Shown here: positions 39,737-49,149 of the stretch, piece after piece
Numbering within the stretch: position 1 is the first letter of the stretch
Layout: each line of letters begins with the position of its first letter
Assembly: GCF_900107155.1 (NCBI RefSeq)
Contig: NZ_FNOX01000003.1
Span: 62,001-126,000 of the forward strand
Direction of reading: 5' to 3'
Origin: Pseudomonas salomonii
Lineage (GTDB): Bacteria; Pseudomonadota; Gammaproteobacteria; Pseudomonadales; Pseudomonadaceae
DNA: 64,000 nucleotides
The notes under the pieces: model-generated
Databases searched by the model: none
What the model was told of the DNA's origin: nothing
What the model saw: only the letters and a program-made list of their open reading frames with translations
Made by a program: the position numbers and the translations under genes

Positions 39737-40881
39737 CAAAACACCCTCTTCGCCTGTCGCCAGACTTGTTGCACTACAGGAAGCCCCTCGCAGCGACGGG
39801 CCTGCACCAAATCCGCTCGCAGGCCAATCGCAATTTCACCGCGATCCGTCAGGCCCGCCGCGTGCGCAGGCGCCAGGCTGATCATCTTGACGGCCCGCGA
39901 CAGGTCGCCGCCATCCTGTTGATCGGCCAGCACAAAGGCCGCCTGCAACAGGCTGGCCGGGTAGTAATCACTGGAAAGTATATCCAGCAATCCCTCGGCA
40001 GCCAGGCCGGCGGCGGCCACATTACCCGAGTGCGACCCGCCGCGTACCACGTTCGGCGCGCCCATCAGCACTTTCATGTTCAGCGCCTGGCAGCCCTTGG
40101 CCGCCTCCAGCGTGGTGGGGAATTCAGCAATGGTCATGCCATAGCCCGCCGACTCCTCCACATGCGCCAGCGTCGCGTCGTCATGGCTGGCCACCGACAG
40201 GCCGCGCTCCAGGCAATGCGCAACAATGGCCGCGCGATAGCGGTCGCTGTACGCCTTGGAGTTGGCCATTTGCAGCACGATGAATGCATCCATGGTTTCG
40301 TCGTTGAGGTGGTACTTGCCCATGTAGTACTCACGGTACTTGGATTCGAGCACGAACTGGCGCTGGCCCGGCGAATGGTCCATCACCGACACCAGACGCA
40401 CCAGCGGGTTTTCCACCAGGTCGCGGAACACGCTGAGGGTGTCCGGGTGGCACAGCTCGCAGCGCAGGTGCAGATGGTGCTCGGCGCGGGTCAAGCCGGC
40501 GTCTTCAGCCTGGGCGATCGCATCGAGCATCGCCGGCAGCTTCTTCATGCGGTTGCCCTTGGGGTTCACATCGCCGATCGACACCGCGTCGAACACCGTG
40601 GTGATCCCCGCCGCGATGATTTGCGCATCATGGCTGAGCACCGCCGAGATCGACGGCCAGTCCACGCCGGGGCGCGGGGTCATGTGTTTTTCCAGGTTGT
40701 CGGTGTGCAGCTCTACCAGGCCCGGCAGCAGGCAATCGCCGCCCAGGTCCTGGGCCTGGGGCAACTGGCTGCGGCCTTCGGCGAGGTCGACAAGCTTGCC
40801 GTCGCGCAGCACCACCGTGCCCAGAAACATGCGCTCAGCCGTGACGACCTGGGCATTGGTGAGGATCTGTTCAGCGGGCAT
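39736..40881 (-). CDS. phnM: Alpha-D-ribose 1-methylphosphonate 5-triphosphate diphosphatase
   Basis: Amidohydrolase-family enzyme that removes pyrophosphate from the ribose-phosphonate triphosphate before C-P cleavage. It has 381 residues. LPGLVELHTDNLEKHMTPRP carries the metal-binding histidines; HHLHLRCELCH and SHDDATLAHV are further active-site blocks. The ATG at 40881 has GAGGAG eight bases upstream and lies inside the end of phnL (11-base overlap). Confidence 0.95.
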   Translation of the reverse strand: MPAEQILTNAQVVTAERMFLGTVVLRDGKLVDLAEGRSQLPQAQDLGGDCLLPGLVELHTDNLEKHMTPRPGVDWPSISAVLSHDAQIIAAGITTVFDAVSIGDVNPKGNRMKKLPAMLDAIAQAEDAGLTRAEHHLHLRCELCHPDTLSVFRDLVENPLVRLVSVMDHSPGQRQFVLESKYREYYMGKYHLNDETMDAFIVLQMANSKAYSDRYRAAIVAHCLERGLSVASHDDATLAHVEESAGYGMTIAEFPTTLEAAKGCQALNMKVLMGAPNVVRGGSHSGNVAAAGLAAEGLLDILSSDYYPASLLQAAFVLADQQDGGDLSRAVKMISLAPAHAAGLTDRGEIAIGLRADLVQARRCEGLPVVQQVWRQAKRVF

Positions 40882-41593
40882 GGGCGTACTCCTCTTCGGC
40901 AACGGCTGCAGGGGTCATGTCGAAATGGCGGTCGGCGACCGCTTCACGGGCGGTGCGGTCGTGGAAGATGCCGATCAGCGCCGCGCCGGCGGCCTTGGCT
41001 TCGTTCATCAGTTCCAGCACCACCTGGCGGTTGCTGTCGTCCAGGGACGCGGTGGGCTCATCCAGCAACATCACCGGCCAGGCGACCATGAAGCCGCGGG
41101 CGATATTGACGCGCTGTTGTTCGCCACCGGAGAACGTACCGGGCGCCAATTGCCACAAGCGCTGCGGGATGTTCAGGCGCGTGAGCAGGAGTTCGGCACG
41201 GGCTTGCGCATCGGCCTTGGCCCAGCCACGCGCCAGGGCCGGCTCCATCACCACGTCCACGCAGGCCACGCGGGGGATCACGCGCAGAAACTGGCTGACG
41301 TAACCAAGGGTCTGCTGGCGCACCTGAAGAATGTCACGCGGCTCGGCGCCGACCAGTTCCAGCCACTCACCGGCATGCTGCACACGAATACTGCCGCCCG
41401 CCGGTAAATAGTTGCCGTACAGCGTGCGCAGCAAGGTGCTTTTACCCGCGCCGGACTGGCCATGCAGCACCAGGCATTCACCGCCCCGCACGCTGAAATT
41501 CACACCGCGCAGCACGTTGAGCACCACGCCGTGTTGCTGATGCAGGGTGAAGGTTTTCGAGAGGTCACGGACCTCGATCAAGGCATTTGTCAT
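40871..41593 (-). CDS. phnL: C-P lyase ABC-type protein PhnL
   Basis: ATP-binding protein of the C-P lyase complex, needed with PhnI, G and H for the ribosyl transfer step or for complex function. It has 240 residues with Walker A GQSGAGKS, signature FSGGEQQRVNIA and Walker B VMLLDEPTASLD. Though built like a transporter ATPase, it is not part of a permease. It overlaps phnK by four bases. Confidence 0.94.
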   Translation of the reverse strand: MTNALIEVRDLSKTFTLHQQHGVVLNVLRGVNFSVRGGECLVLHGQSGAGKSTLLRTLYGNYLPAGGSIRVQHAGEWLELVGAEPRDILQVRQQTLGYVSQFLRVIPRVACVDVVMEPALARGWAKADAQARAELLLTRLNIPQRLWQLAPGTFSGGEQQRVNIARGFMVAWPVMLLDEPTASLDDSNRQVVLELMNEAKAAGAALIGIFHDRTAREAVADRHFDMTPAAVAEEEYAHAR

Positions 41594-42363
41594 GGCTGCA
41601 ATACCGAGGACACCAGCAATTGAGAGTAAGGGTGCTGTGGATCGTCGAGGATCTGGTCGGTGAGCCCGGTTTCCACCACGCGGGAGCGGCGCATCACCAT
41701 CAGGCGGTCGGCCAGCAAGCGCGCAACGGCCAGGTCGTGGGTGACGATCACCACCGCCAGATCCAGCTCACGTACCAGGCTGCGCAACAGGTCGAGCAGG
41801 CGCGCTTGCACCGACACGTCCAGGCCGCCGGTGGGTTCGTCCATAAACACCAGGCGCGGGCTGGAGACGAGGTTGCGGGCGATTTGCAGGCGCTGCTGCA
41901 TGCCGCCCGAGAAGGTGCGCGGCAAATCGTCGATGCGCTGCGGGTCGATTTCCACCTGGCCGAGCCAATCCAAACCGGCGCCGCGCAGTTGCGCATAGTT
42001 GCGCACGCCTTGGGCCATCAGGCGTTCGCCAATATTCGCACCGGCTGACACGCCCATGCGCAGGCCGTCCCGTGGGTTCTGTTCGACAAAACCCCATTCG
42101 GTGCGCAACAAGGTGCGGCGCTCGGCTTCACTGGCGCTGTACAAATCCAGCCATTCGCCGTCCTTGCTGCGGTAGCCGATGCTCCCCGCTTGCGGCGGCA
42201 AACGTCCGCTCAGCAGCGAGAGCAAGGTGGATTTACCTGAGCCCGACTCGCCGACGATGCCCAGCACTTCGCCGGGGTACAGATCAAAGCTCACGCCCTG
42301 GCAGCCCTTCTCCGGGCCATACAAAAGCGACAGGTCACGCACTTGCAATAACGGCTGGCTCAC
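41590..42363 (-). CDS. phnK: C-P lyase ABC-type protein PhnK
   Basis: ATPase that docks on the PhnGHIJ core. It has 257 residues, with Walker A GESGSGKS, signature FSGGMQQRLQIA and Walker B LVFMDEPTGGLD. The start is GTG at 42363, which overlaps the phnJ stop (GTGA) and has AAGGAG upstream; the open frame beyond it lies inside phnJ. Confidence 0.94.
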   Translation of the reverse strand: MSQPLLQVRDLSLLYGPEKGCQGVSFDLYPGEVLGIVGESGSGKSTLLSLLSGRLPPQAGSIGYRSKDGEWLDLYSASEAERRTLLRTEWGFVEQNPRDGLRMGVSAGANIGERLMAQGVRNYAQLRGAGLDWLGQVEIDPQRIDDLPRTFSGGMQQRLQIARNLVSSPRLVFMDEPTGGLDVSVQARLLDLLRSLVRELDLAVVIVTHDLAVARLLADRLMVMRRSRVVETGLTDQILDDPQHPYSQLLVSSVLQP

Positions 42364-43226
42364 TGGTTGTTCTCCTTGACCCGTTGGGCGCAATACCAGG
42401 TGTCGGAACACACAAAACTCTGGGTTCCTGCGTCGTCGAGAATCAGCTCATCGAGAAAGGATTCGTGGCTGCCGCAAATGGCGCAGTTGTGCGCCCACTG
42501 CTGCACTTCGAACGGGTGGTCTTCAAAGTCCAGGCTGGTGACCTGGGTGTACGGCGGCACCGCGTACAGGCGCTTTTCGCGACCGGCACCGAACAGCATC
42601 AGCGCCGGGCTCATGTCGAGTTTGGGGTTATCGAATTTGGGGATCGGCGACGGGTCCATCACGTAGCGCTCATCGACCATCACCGGGTAGGCGTAGCTGG
42701 TGGCGATATGGCCGAAAGTGGCGATATCCTCGTAGAGTTTGACGTGCATCACCCCGTAATCATTCAGGGCGTGCATGGTGCGGGTCTCGGTTTCCGAGGG
42801 TTCGATAAAGCGCAGCGGCTCGGGGATCGGCACTTGGTAAACCATGATCTGACCGGCCTGCAAGGGCGTTTCCGGGACGCGGTGGCGGGTCTGGATCACG
42901 CTGGCGTCGGGCGTGGCTTCGGTGGTGGCAACCCCCGCCGTGCGGGCGAAAAAGCGCCGGATCGACACGGCGTTGGTGGTGTCGTCGGCGCCCTGGTCGA
43001 TCACCTTGAGCACGTCATCATCACCGAGGATCGCGGCGGTCAATTGCATGCCGCCGGTGCCCCAGCCATAGGGCAATGGCATTTCGCGGCCGCCAAACGG
43101 CACTTGGTAACCGGGGATCGCCACGGCCTTGAGCAAGGCGCGGCGGATCATGCGTTTGGTCTGTTCGTCGAGGTAGGCGAAGTTGTACGCCGGGTCGCGC
43201 ACAGCCGGTTGGGTCAAGTCATTCAT
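42360..43226 (-). CDS. phnJ: Radical SAM C-P lyase PhnJ
   Basis: Cleaves the carbon-phosphorus bond by radical chemistry. It has 288 residues. The cysteines follow the exact PhnJ spacing CX2CX21CX5C (CAIC, later CSDTWYC), which binds the 4Fe-4S cluster and supplies the catalytic cysteine. PFGGREMPLPYGWGTGGMQ is the conserved N-terminal part. It overlaps phnI by eight bases. Confidence 0.97.
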   Translation of the reverse strand: MNDLTQPAVRDPAYNFAYLDEQTKRMIRRALLKAVAIPGYQVPFGGREMPLPYGWGTGGMQLTAAILGDDDVLKVIDQGADDTTNAVSIRRFFARTAGVATTEATPDASVIQTRHRVPETPLQAGQIMVYQVPIPEPLRFIEPSETETRTMHALNDYGVMHVKLYEDIATFGHIATSYAYPVMVDERYVMDPSPIPKFDNPKLDMSPALMLFGAGREKRLYAVPPYTQVTSLDFEDHPFEVQQWAHNCAICGSHESFLDELILDDAGTQSFVCSDTWYCAQRVKENNQ

Positions 43227-44295
43227 GGCGGTTGCCCTCGGCCGGTCGGCGCAGTTTGCGGATCAGTTCCAGCTCGGACTGGAAGTCCACGTAGTGAGGC
43301 AATTTGAGGTGCGAGACAAACCCCGCCGCCTCGACGTTGTCGCAGTGGGCCAGCACAAACTCTTCGCGCTGGGCCGGTGAGATGATTTCTTCGTTGTATT
43401 CCCCGGCGCGCAGCGAGCGGTCGACCAGCGCCATGCCCATGGCCTTGCGCTCGGCATGCCCGAACGCCAAACCGTAGCCACGGGTGAACTGCGCCAGCTC
43501 AGTGGCCGAGCCGACAAACTGGTTGACCATCTCGCACTCGGTGACTTCGATGCTGCCCAGGCAGATGGGAAAGCCCAGCTCTTCGGGGTCGACCCACACC
43601 TCGACGTCGCCGATGCGAATCTCACCGGCAAACGGGTGGTTGCGGCCGTAACCGCGTTGAGTCGAATAGCCCAGCGCCAACAGAAAACCCTCGTCGCCAC
43701 GGGCCAGAGCTTGCAGGCGTTCGGCACGGCTGGCCGGGTATTCCAACGGGTCGCGGGTGATGTCGGCGACGCTGGCGTTGTCGTCGGCTTCGTTTTTGAT
43801 CAAGCCTTCTTTGGCGAGCAAACCGAGCACCCGTGGGCAGGCGTCAATCTGCGCATCGGCCGTGGTCTGCGGGCCTGGGTATTCACCTTCGGCCAGCAGC
43901 GAAAAATCCAGCAGGCGGTGGGTGTAATCGAAGGTCGGGCCGAGCAGTTGGCCGCCGGGCACATCCTTGAAGGTGGCTGACAGGCGCCGACTCAAGGACA
44001 TCTGCGCGGTATCAATCGGCAGGCTCGGGCTGAAGCGCGGCAGCGTGGTGCGGTAGGCGCGCAGCAGGAAGATCGCCTCGACCAAATCCCCTGCCGACTG
44101 CTTGATCGCCAGCGCCGCCAGCTCTTCGTCGAACAACGAGCCTTCGGTCATTACCCGCGCCACCGCCAGCGGCAATTGCTCGCGGATTTGCGTCACGCTC
44201 AACTCGGGAATCGCAGTATCGCCCCGACGTTTTTTCGCCAGCAGGCGGTGGGCATTGTCGATGGCCTGTTCGCCACCTTTGACGGCTACGTACAT
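43219..44295 (-). CDS. phnI: C-P lyase core subunit PhnI
   Basis: Nucleosidase subunit that, with PhnG, H and L, couples phosphonate to the ribose of ATP. It has 358 residues starting MYVAVKGGEQAIDNAH. RGYGRNHPFAGEIRIG and LGSIEVTECEMVNQF are typical blocks. The ATG overlaps the phnH stop (ATGA). Confidence 0.95.
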   Translation of the reverse strand: MYVAVKGGEQAIDNAHRLLAKKRRGDTAIPELSVTQIREQLPLAVARVMTEGSLFDEELAALAIKQSAGDLVEAIFLLRAYRTTLPRFSPSLPIDTAQMSLSRRLSATFKDVPGGQLLGPTFDYTHRLLDFSLLAEGEYPGPQTTADAQIDACPRVLGLLAKEGLIKNEADDNASVADITRDPLEYPASRAERLQALARGDEGFLLALGYSTQRGYGRNHPFAGEIRIGDVEVWVDPEELGFPICLGSIEVTECEMVNQFVGSATELAQFTRGYGLAFGHAERKAMGMALVDRSLRAGEYNEEIISPAQREEFVLAHCDNVEAAGFVSHLKLPHYVDFQSELELIRKLRRPAEGNRHE

Positions 44296-44885
44296 CAGGC
44301 GTGCTCCTGTGCTATGCGGCTGCTGCGCGGCAGGCCGATCAGGTGGTGGCCGGCGGTGAACAACAGGTCCAGGCCACGCGGGAAGGCTTCGCGGCGTTGG
44401 CGCTCCGGCCAGAAGGCTTGCGGCACCGGCAGGTTGACCAGGCGCTGGGTTTTGATTCCTGGGCCGCGCCAGTGCAGGCCGCGACCGGATTCCAGGTCGG
44501 TAAGCTGAACCAGCAAGGTGCAGGACTGATCCGGGTAACGGTCGTTGCCGTGGTCAAAGCCGCCGAGGTCGAGCAGGTCTTGCTCGCCCAGCAGCGCGAA
44601 CACCGCGTCTTCGCGTTTATCGGTGAGCGGGCAACCGCAGTGGAAGGCCAGGTTGGCGCGGATCAGCGGCGTGTCGAAGCTCGGCGCCAGCCACAGCGGC
44701 GTGTCCCTATCCAGCAGGGCCAGGCACAGCGCGTAAGTAGCGGGCGCCAGGCCGTCGAGGCGTGGGGCGGACGGCAGATGCTGGAGCAAACCGGGTTCGG
44801 CCAGCGCCTTGAGGGCCGCACGAAAACCGCGTTGGGCATCCAGCACCGGCTCGACAAACGCCGGTTGCAACAGGTGAGCGTTCAT
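44295..44885 (-). CDS. phnH: C-P lyase core subunit PhnH
   Basis: 196 residues starting MNAHLLQPAFVEPVLDAQRG; PGLLQHLPSAPRLDGLAPAT and LHWRGPGIKTQRL are characteristic. It is a core subunit of the PhnGHIJ complex. The open frame runs further upstream to 45005 but that lies within phnG. Its ATG overlaps the phnG stop (ATGA). Confidence 0.95.
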   Translation of the reverse strand: MNAHLLQPAFVEPVLDAQRGFRAALKALAEPGLLQHLPSAPRLDGLAPATYALCLALLDRDTPLWLAPSFDTPLIRANLAFHCGCPLTDKREDAVFALLGEQDLLDLGGFDHGNDRYPDQSCTLLVQLTDLESGRGLHWRGPGIKTQRLVNLPVPQAFWPERQRREAFPRGLDLLFTAGHHLIGLPRSSRIAQEHA

Positions 44886-45325
44886 CAGTTTTCTCCTCGC
44901 ACCAGGGTGAAGAACTCGACCTTGGTGGCAGCGGTGTCGGCTTGTTTTTCGGCGCGGCGTTTGGCTTGGGCAGTGGCCAATGCGGTGATCAAGTCGCTGA
45001 GCCACAGGTTCGGTTGCGTGCCTTGCAGATGCGCATCGGCCAATGCGGCCAGCTCGGCATGCAGCTTGTCGCGCCCGGCCAGGTAGCTGTAGCCGGTGCG
45101 GCCGTCGGCCAGGCGCACCACGCAGCGGGTCACGCTCATTTCGCCGACGTTGAAGGCCGCGCCGTCACCGCCCATGCGCCCGCGCACCAGGGTCATGCCG
45201 ATTTCCGGGGCGCGGATCAGTTGGTATTCGGCGTCTTTCAAGGCCGCTGCGTGGGGTTGCAGTTCATTGAGCTGGGCGCGGGCTAATACGCCGATCCAAT
45301 GTTGTCGCGGGGACACATTCATCAT
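44885..45325 (-). CDS. phnG: C-P lyase core subunit PhnG
   Basis: 146 residues starting MMNVSPRQHWIGVLARA. PEIGMTLVRGRMGGDGAAFN with GEMSVTRCVVRL and GRTGYSYLAGRD is the PhnG pattern. The first of two adjacent ATG codons directly follows the phnF stop; the second (45322) is equally possible. Confidence 0.94.
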   Translation of the reverse strand: MMNVSPRQHWIGVLARAQLNELQPHAAALKDAEYQLIRAPEIGMTLVRGRMGGDGAAFNVGEMSVTRCVVRLADGRTGYSYLAGRDKLHAELAALADAHLQGTQPNLWLSDLITALATAQAKRRAEKQADTAATKVEFFTLVRGEN

Positions 45326-46030
45326 TCAAGTCACCACTTGGTACTGAAAGCGATCCGAACGGCTGGTGGACTGCGCCAGCTCCACCGGGCGGCCGTCGCG
45401 ATCGCAGGAAAGGGTAAACACCGTGAGGGCCGGCAAGTGCCGAGGCATCATCAGCAGCGCGGCTTCATCACGGTTGGGCAACCGCGCACCGATCAGGCTT
45501 TGGGTGCGGGTCAGCGGCAGCGCTCGTTCACGCAGGTACTGGCGCAGGGAGCCGCCGGTGTAATCGGCCAGCAACGGCGCACGGCTGGCGCAGTAGCGAT
45601 GGCGGATCAGGCTGACGGGCTGGTGGTCGAGCTTGCGCAGGGTTTGCAGCTCGATCATCGGCGCCATCTCGGCGATGCCCAAATGCTCGGCTTCGTCGCG
45701 GCTGGCGTAGCAGTAGCGGCGCTTGAGCAACACCGCCTCAACGCCCACGCCCTGGGCCGACAGCGATTGGCTGTAGGAAGTCTCGGCGCCCATCGAGTAA
45801 ATCAGCGGGCGGTCGAGCACCTGGGTGCCCTTGCCCTGACGGCGCAACAGGCTGCCTTCGAACACCAGTTCGTCAATGGCACGGCGCAAGGTGTGGCGGT
45901 TGACGCCAAAGCGCTCGGCCATGTGCACCTCGCCGGGCAGGAAGTCACCGGCCTGGTAGCTGCTCAATTCGCGGCGCAGGATGTCCGCGAGTTCGCGGTA
46001 CACCGGCTCATCTTGTCTAGACAACTGCAT
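45326..46030 (-). CDS. phnF: GntR/HutC-family regulator PhnF
   Basis: 234 residues. The N-terminal winged helix is YRELADILRRELSSYQAG with VNRHTLRRAIDEL, followed by a UTRA ligand-binding domain from about residue 85 (SYSQSLSAQG to the end). It probably represses the phn operon when phosphonate is absent, as the name gene does in other bacteria. It lies between the transport genes and the catalytic genes, abutting phnG and 36 bases after phnE. Confidence 0.92.
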   Translation of the reverse strand: MQLSRQDEPVYRELADILRRELSSYQAGDFLPGEVHMAERFGVNRHTLRRAIDELVFEGSLLRRQGKGTQVLDRPLIYSMGAETSYSQSLSAQGVGVEAVLLKRRYCYASRDEAEHLGIAEMAPMIELQTLRKLDHQPVSLIRHRYCASRAPLLADYTGGSLRQYLRERALPLTRTQSLIGARLPNRDEAALLMMPRHLPALTVFTLSCDRDGRPVELAQSTSRSDRFQYQVVT

Positions 46031-46066
46031 GCTTAAAAAAAGCGCCGCGCGGGCACCCCTCAGGCG

Positions 46067-46849
46067 TCAGATGAACTGCTTGCGCAGGCGTTGGGACAGC
46101 ACGTCGATACCGCTCACCACCACGATGATCACCAGCAGCACCGCGCAGGTTTGTACGAACTGGAAGGCGCGAATGTTTTCCCAGAGGATCACGCCGATAC
46201 CGCCCGCGCCGACCATGCCCACCACCGTCGCCGAGCGCACATTGGCTTCGAAGCGGTACAGCGCGTAGCTCACCCACAGCGGCATCACTTGCGGGATCAC
46301 GCCGTAGATCACTTCCTGCAAGGCACTTGCGCCGGTGGCTCGCACGCCTTCTACCGGGCCTGGGTCGATGGCTTCGACGGCTTCGGCAAACAGCTTGGCG
46401 AGCACGCCGGTGGTGCTGATCCACAAGGCCAAAACACCGGCGAAAGGACCGAGGCCGACGGCGACCACAAACAACATGGCAAACACCATTTCATTGATCG
46501 AGCGGAAGGCATCCATCACCCGGCGCAGCGGTTGGTGGACCCACCACGGGGTGATGTTGTCGGCGCACAAGATGCCCAACGGCACCGAGCAGACGATGGC
46601 CAGCACTGTGCCCCACAGGGCGATTTGTACAGTGACGATCATCTCCTTGAGGTAGGCGCGCCATTCGTGGAAGTCGGGTGGGAAGAAGTCGGCGGCGAAG
46701 GTCGCCATGTTTCCGGAATCGCGGTACAGCGCCAGCGGGTTCATCTCGGCACCGTGCCAGGCCCAGGCCAGCAGGACCAGAAACAGGCCCCAGCCGAGGT
46801 ATTGCGGCCAGGTTCTTTTACCCACTGCTTCAGCATGCAAGGTAGTCAT
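46067..46849 (-). CDS. phnE: Phosphonate ABC transporter permease
   Basis: 260 residues with about six membrane segments. [20 protein letters not shown], with the EAA-type loop just before it ([20 protein letters not shown]), is the permease signature. It completes the PhnCDE importer. A truncated REP lies in the 101-base gap to phnD. Confidence 0.95.
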   Translation of the reverse strand: MTTLHAEAVGKRTWPQYLGWGLFLVLLAWAWHGAEMNPLALYRDSGNMATFAADFFPPDFHEWRAYLKEMIVTVQIALWGTVLAIVCSVPLGILCADNITPWWVHQPLRRVMDAFRSINEMVFAMLFVVAVGLGPFAGVLALWISTTGVLAKLFAEAVEAIDPGPVEGVRATGASALQEVIYGVIPQVMPLWVSYALYRFEANVRSATVVGMVGAGGIGVILWENIRAFQFVQTCAVLLVIIVVVSGIDVLSQRLRKQFI

Positions 46850-46884
46850 GGGTCACTCTCGGTAAAGGTTGGAACTGGACCTGA

Positions 46885-46928
46885 TGTGGGAGCGGGCTTG
46901 TGTGGGAGCGGGCTTGCTCGCTCCCACA
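46885..46928. repeat. Degenerate REP inside the phn operon (phnD-phnE gap)
   Basis: TGTGGGAGCGGGCTTG is followed directly by a second TGTGGGAGCGGGCTTGCTCG in the same direction, and then only the inverted head CTCCCACA. So two tandem REP heads face one truncated head, giving a stem GTGGGAGCGggcttgCTCGCTCCCAC shortened to about 44 bases. Confidence 0.8.
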
Positions 46929-46950
46929 TTGACCCGGTGCCTACAGGGGG

Positions 46951-47952
46951 TTAGCCGTTTGCCGCAGTTTTCTTGTCCAGCTCGGAGATGCGCTGTTGCA
47001 GCTTGGCCAGGTCGGCGTCGATGTCGGCGAGCTTCTTGGCCTTGTCGGCCGCTTCCAGCTTGTCGTCTGCACTGATGGTGGTGCGCTGCTTGAACAGCTC
47101 CAGCTGGCGGATCGGCAGCAGTTGGTCGTCGTTGGAGGCGAGGAACTTGCCCAGTTGCATGTTCTTGAGCACCGCCTTCTCTTCATCGGTGTCGCCGTAG
47201 TGGGCGAAGAAGTCGCGGATCTTGGTTTTCTCGCTGTCCGTCAGCGCCTTGCTCCACACCATCGGGTCGGCCGGGATCAGCGGCGATTTCCAGATCACCT
47301 TGAGCATCGCGGCTTTGTCCGGCTGGGTGACTTCCAGGCGGTCCCAGCTTTCGGTGTTGAAGGTGGCCACGTCCAACTGCCCCTTGGCCACGCTGAGTGC
47401 GTTGACCTCATGGCTGGAGTTGAGCGTGCGTTTGAACGCGGTGGCGGCGTCCACATGGTTCTTGGCGAACACGTAGTAGCCCGGCACCAGATAACCCGAG
47501 GTGGAGTTCGGGTCACCGTTGCCGAAGGTCAGGTTCTTGGCGTTCTTGAGCATGTCGTCGACGTTGTTGATCGGGCTGTCCTTGCGCACGATCAGCACGC
47601 TCCAGTAACCGGCGGCGCCGTTGGCGGCGGCGGTCTGGGCGAAGATCTCGCCGTTGGAACGGTCCACCGCCTCCATCGCGGCCTTGTTGCCCAGCCACGC
47701 CACGTCGACCTTGTTAAAGCGCATGCCCTGGATCAACCCGGCGTAGTCGGAGGCGAAGGTGGCGTTGATGGTCAGGCCGGTCTTCTTGTGCATGTCATCC
47801 AGAAACGGCTGCCAGATGCTCTTGAGGTTCTGCGAAGACTCGGTGGACATGATGCCGAAGTTGATGGTTTTGTCGGCGGCCTGGGCAGTGCCCATGGCGG
47901 CGCCGGCCAGCAACACTGCAGACAGAAACACGTGGCCGATACGGTTCAACAT
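46951..47952 (-). CDS. phnD: Phosphonate ABC transporter substrate-binding protein
   Basis: Periplasmic phosphonate binder, 333 residues. The signal peptide is MLNRIGHVFLSAVLLAGAAM ending AQA. INFGIMSTESSQNLKSIWQP, NKVDVAWLGNKAAMEAV and NPNSTSGYLVPGYYVFAK (here GDPNSTSGYL) are the binding blocks. The last 35 residues (DKLEAADKAKKLADIDADL and so on) form a charged heptad-like tail that could be a coiled coil. Start at 47952; the frame continues to 47988 but lies upstream of the signal peptide. Confidence 0.95.
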   Translation of the reverse strand: MLNRIGHVFLSAVLLAGAAMGTAQAADKTINFGIMSTESSQNLKSIWQPFLDDMHKKTGLTINATFASDYAGLIQGMRFNKVDVAWLGNKAAMEAVDRSNGEIFAQTAAANGAAGYWSVLIVRKDSPINNVDDMLKNAKNLTFGNGDPNSTSGYLVPGYYVFAKNHVDAATAFKRTLNSSHEVNALSVAKGQLDVATFNTESWDRLEVTQPDKAAMLKVIWKSPLIPADPMVWSKALTDSEKTKIRDFFAHYGDTDEEKAVLKNMQLGKFLASNDDQLLPIRQLELFKQRTTISADDKLEAADKAKKLADIDADLAKLQQRISELDKKTAANG

Positions 47953-47984
47953 GGACGGGATTCCTGTGGGTAGTGAGTAGGGTT

Positions 47985-48818
47985 TCAAGCGCGCGCCATG
48001 GCCAGCCGAGGCGTGGCGACGGCAGTGCGGGTCTGGTCGGAAAACATCAGGCTGGTGTCGACGTCGGCACCGTACAAATCGTTGAGGAACTGGCTGCTCA
48101 TGGCGCTGCCCTGCCCGTCGAAATGAATGCGCCCACCTTTAAGGGCCACGGCACGCGGGCAATAACGCATGGCGTAGTCGACTTGATGCAGGGTCACCAC
48201 CACGGTCTTGCCATCGCGGCGGTTGATGTCGGCGAGGATCTCCATGACTTTGCGCGCCGACTCCGGGTCCAGCGAGGCAATAGGCTCATCGGCGAGGATG
48301 ACTTCGGCGCGCTGGGTCAATGCGCGGGCAATCGCCACACGCTGCTGCTGGCCGCCGGACAAGGTCGAAGCACGCTGCCCGGCGAGGTCGGCCAAGCCCA
48401 CGCGGGCCAGGGATTCGTGGGCAAAGGCCTTTTCCTCGGCATTGAACAAACCGAGGTTGCCGCGCCAGCGCGGCATGCGGCCCAGGCAGCCGAGCAGTAC
48501 GTTGTCGATCACGCTCAGGCGGTTGACCAGGTTGAACTGCTGGAAGATGTAGCCGATGTCTGCGCGCAACCGCCGCACCTTGCCATTCAAGCGTCCACTG
48601 GCCTGCACCTCCCGGCCCAGCACCTTGACGCTGCCGCCGTTGCTCTTGTCGCAACAGGCCAGGCCCGCCAAATGGCGCAACAAGGTGGACTTGCCGGAAC
48701 CGGAAGCGCCAATCAGCGCGACCATCTCACCTGCGGCAATGGTGAGTTCGAGGTCGACCAATGCGGATTTCTTCGCAAAGGTCTTGTTCAAGTGATCGAC
48801 ATGGATAGCGTGAGTCAT
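47985..48818 (-). CDS. phnC: Phosphonate ABC transporter ATP-binding protein
   Basis: 277 residues; Walker A GASGSGKS, signature [14 protein letters not shown] and Walker [13 protein letters not shown]. The PhnC-type [14 protein letters not shown] block assigns it to the phosphonate group. First gene of the operon phnCDEFGHIJKLMNP. A 39-base inverted repeat and a Pho-box-like sequence lie upstream. Confidence 0.95.
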   Translation of the reverse strand: MTHAIHVDHLNKTFAKKSALVDLELTIAAGEMVALIGASGSGKSTLLRHLAGLACCDKSNGGSVKVLGREVQASGRLNGKVRRLRADIGYIFQQFNLVNRLSVIDNVLLGCLGRMPRWRGNLGLFNAEEKAFAHESLARVGLADLAGQRASTLSGGQQQRVAIARALTQRAEVILADEPIASLDPESARKVMEILADINRRDGKTVVVTLHQVDYAMRYCPRAVALKGGRIHFDGQGSAMSSQFLNDLYGADVDTSLMFSDQTRTAVATPRLAMARA

Positions 48819-48833
48819 GGGCTTCTCTGTCTG

Positions 48834-48872
48834 GTTTGAACAGCCACACAAGGGCTGCGGTTGAGTTCAAAC
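48834..48872 (-). promoter_or_regulatory. Inverted repeat just upstream of phnC
   Basis: Perfect 8-base arms GTTTGAAC and GTTCAAAC, 23 bases apart, with an inner AGCC/GGCT pair. It ends 15 bases before the phnC ATG. It could be an operator for PhnF or a leader stem-loop. Confidence 0.5.
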
Positions 48873-48933
48873 GACAGTAGGCGCGGGAGGTGTCAGTGCT
48901 ATTACTTGCACATGACTGGCGGGCGGCGGATTG

Positions 48934-48951
48934 ATGAAGGTTTTGTGAAAG
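48934..48951 (-). promoter_or_regulatory. Pho-box-like direct repeat upstream of phnC
   Basis: On the minus strand CTTTCAC AAAA CCTTCAT matches the PhoB pattern of two CTGTCAT-like heptamers spaced by four A/T-rich bases (5 and 5 of 7). It lies 115 bases before phnC. A -10 box at the usual 11-base distance is not seen; the nearest TAATAG is too far. Tentative. Confidence 0.35.
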
Positions 48952-48967
48952 GTTGGAATGCTGTCTG

Positions 48968-49090
48968 ACCGATCGTTCCCACGCTCTGCGTGGGAATGCC
49001 GCCTGGGACGCTCCGCGTCCCGAACCCTGCGCTGGGGTGACGCAGAGCGTCACGGGATGCATTCCCACGCAGAGCGTGGGAACGATCGGT
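48968..49090. repeat. Large nested palindromic repeat, copy 3
   Basis: Ends ACCGATCGTTCCCACGCTC and its exact complement. Like copies 1 and 2, each arm folds on itself and the interior has GGGACGCTCCGCGTCCC and TGACGCAGAGCGTCA hairpins. It lies between the phn promoter region and the structured leader at 49150. Confidence 0.88.
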
Positions 49091-49149
49091 AGCCTGCGTA
49101 TGGCTCTCTCTTCTTAGCAGCCCTCTTGTTAGGACATGCCCTACACAGA

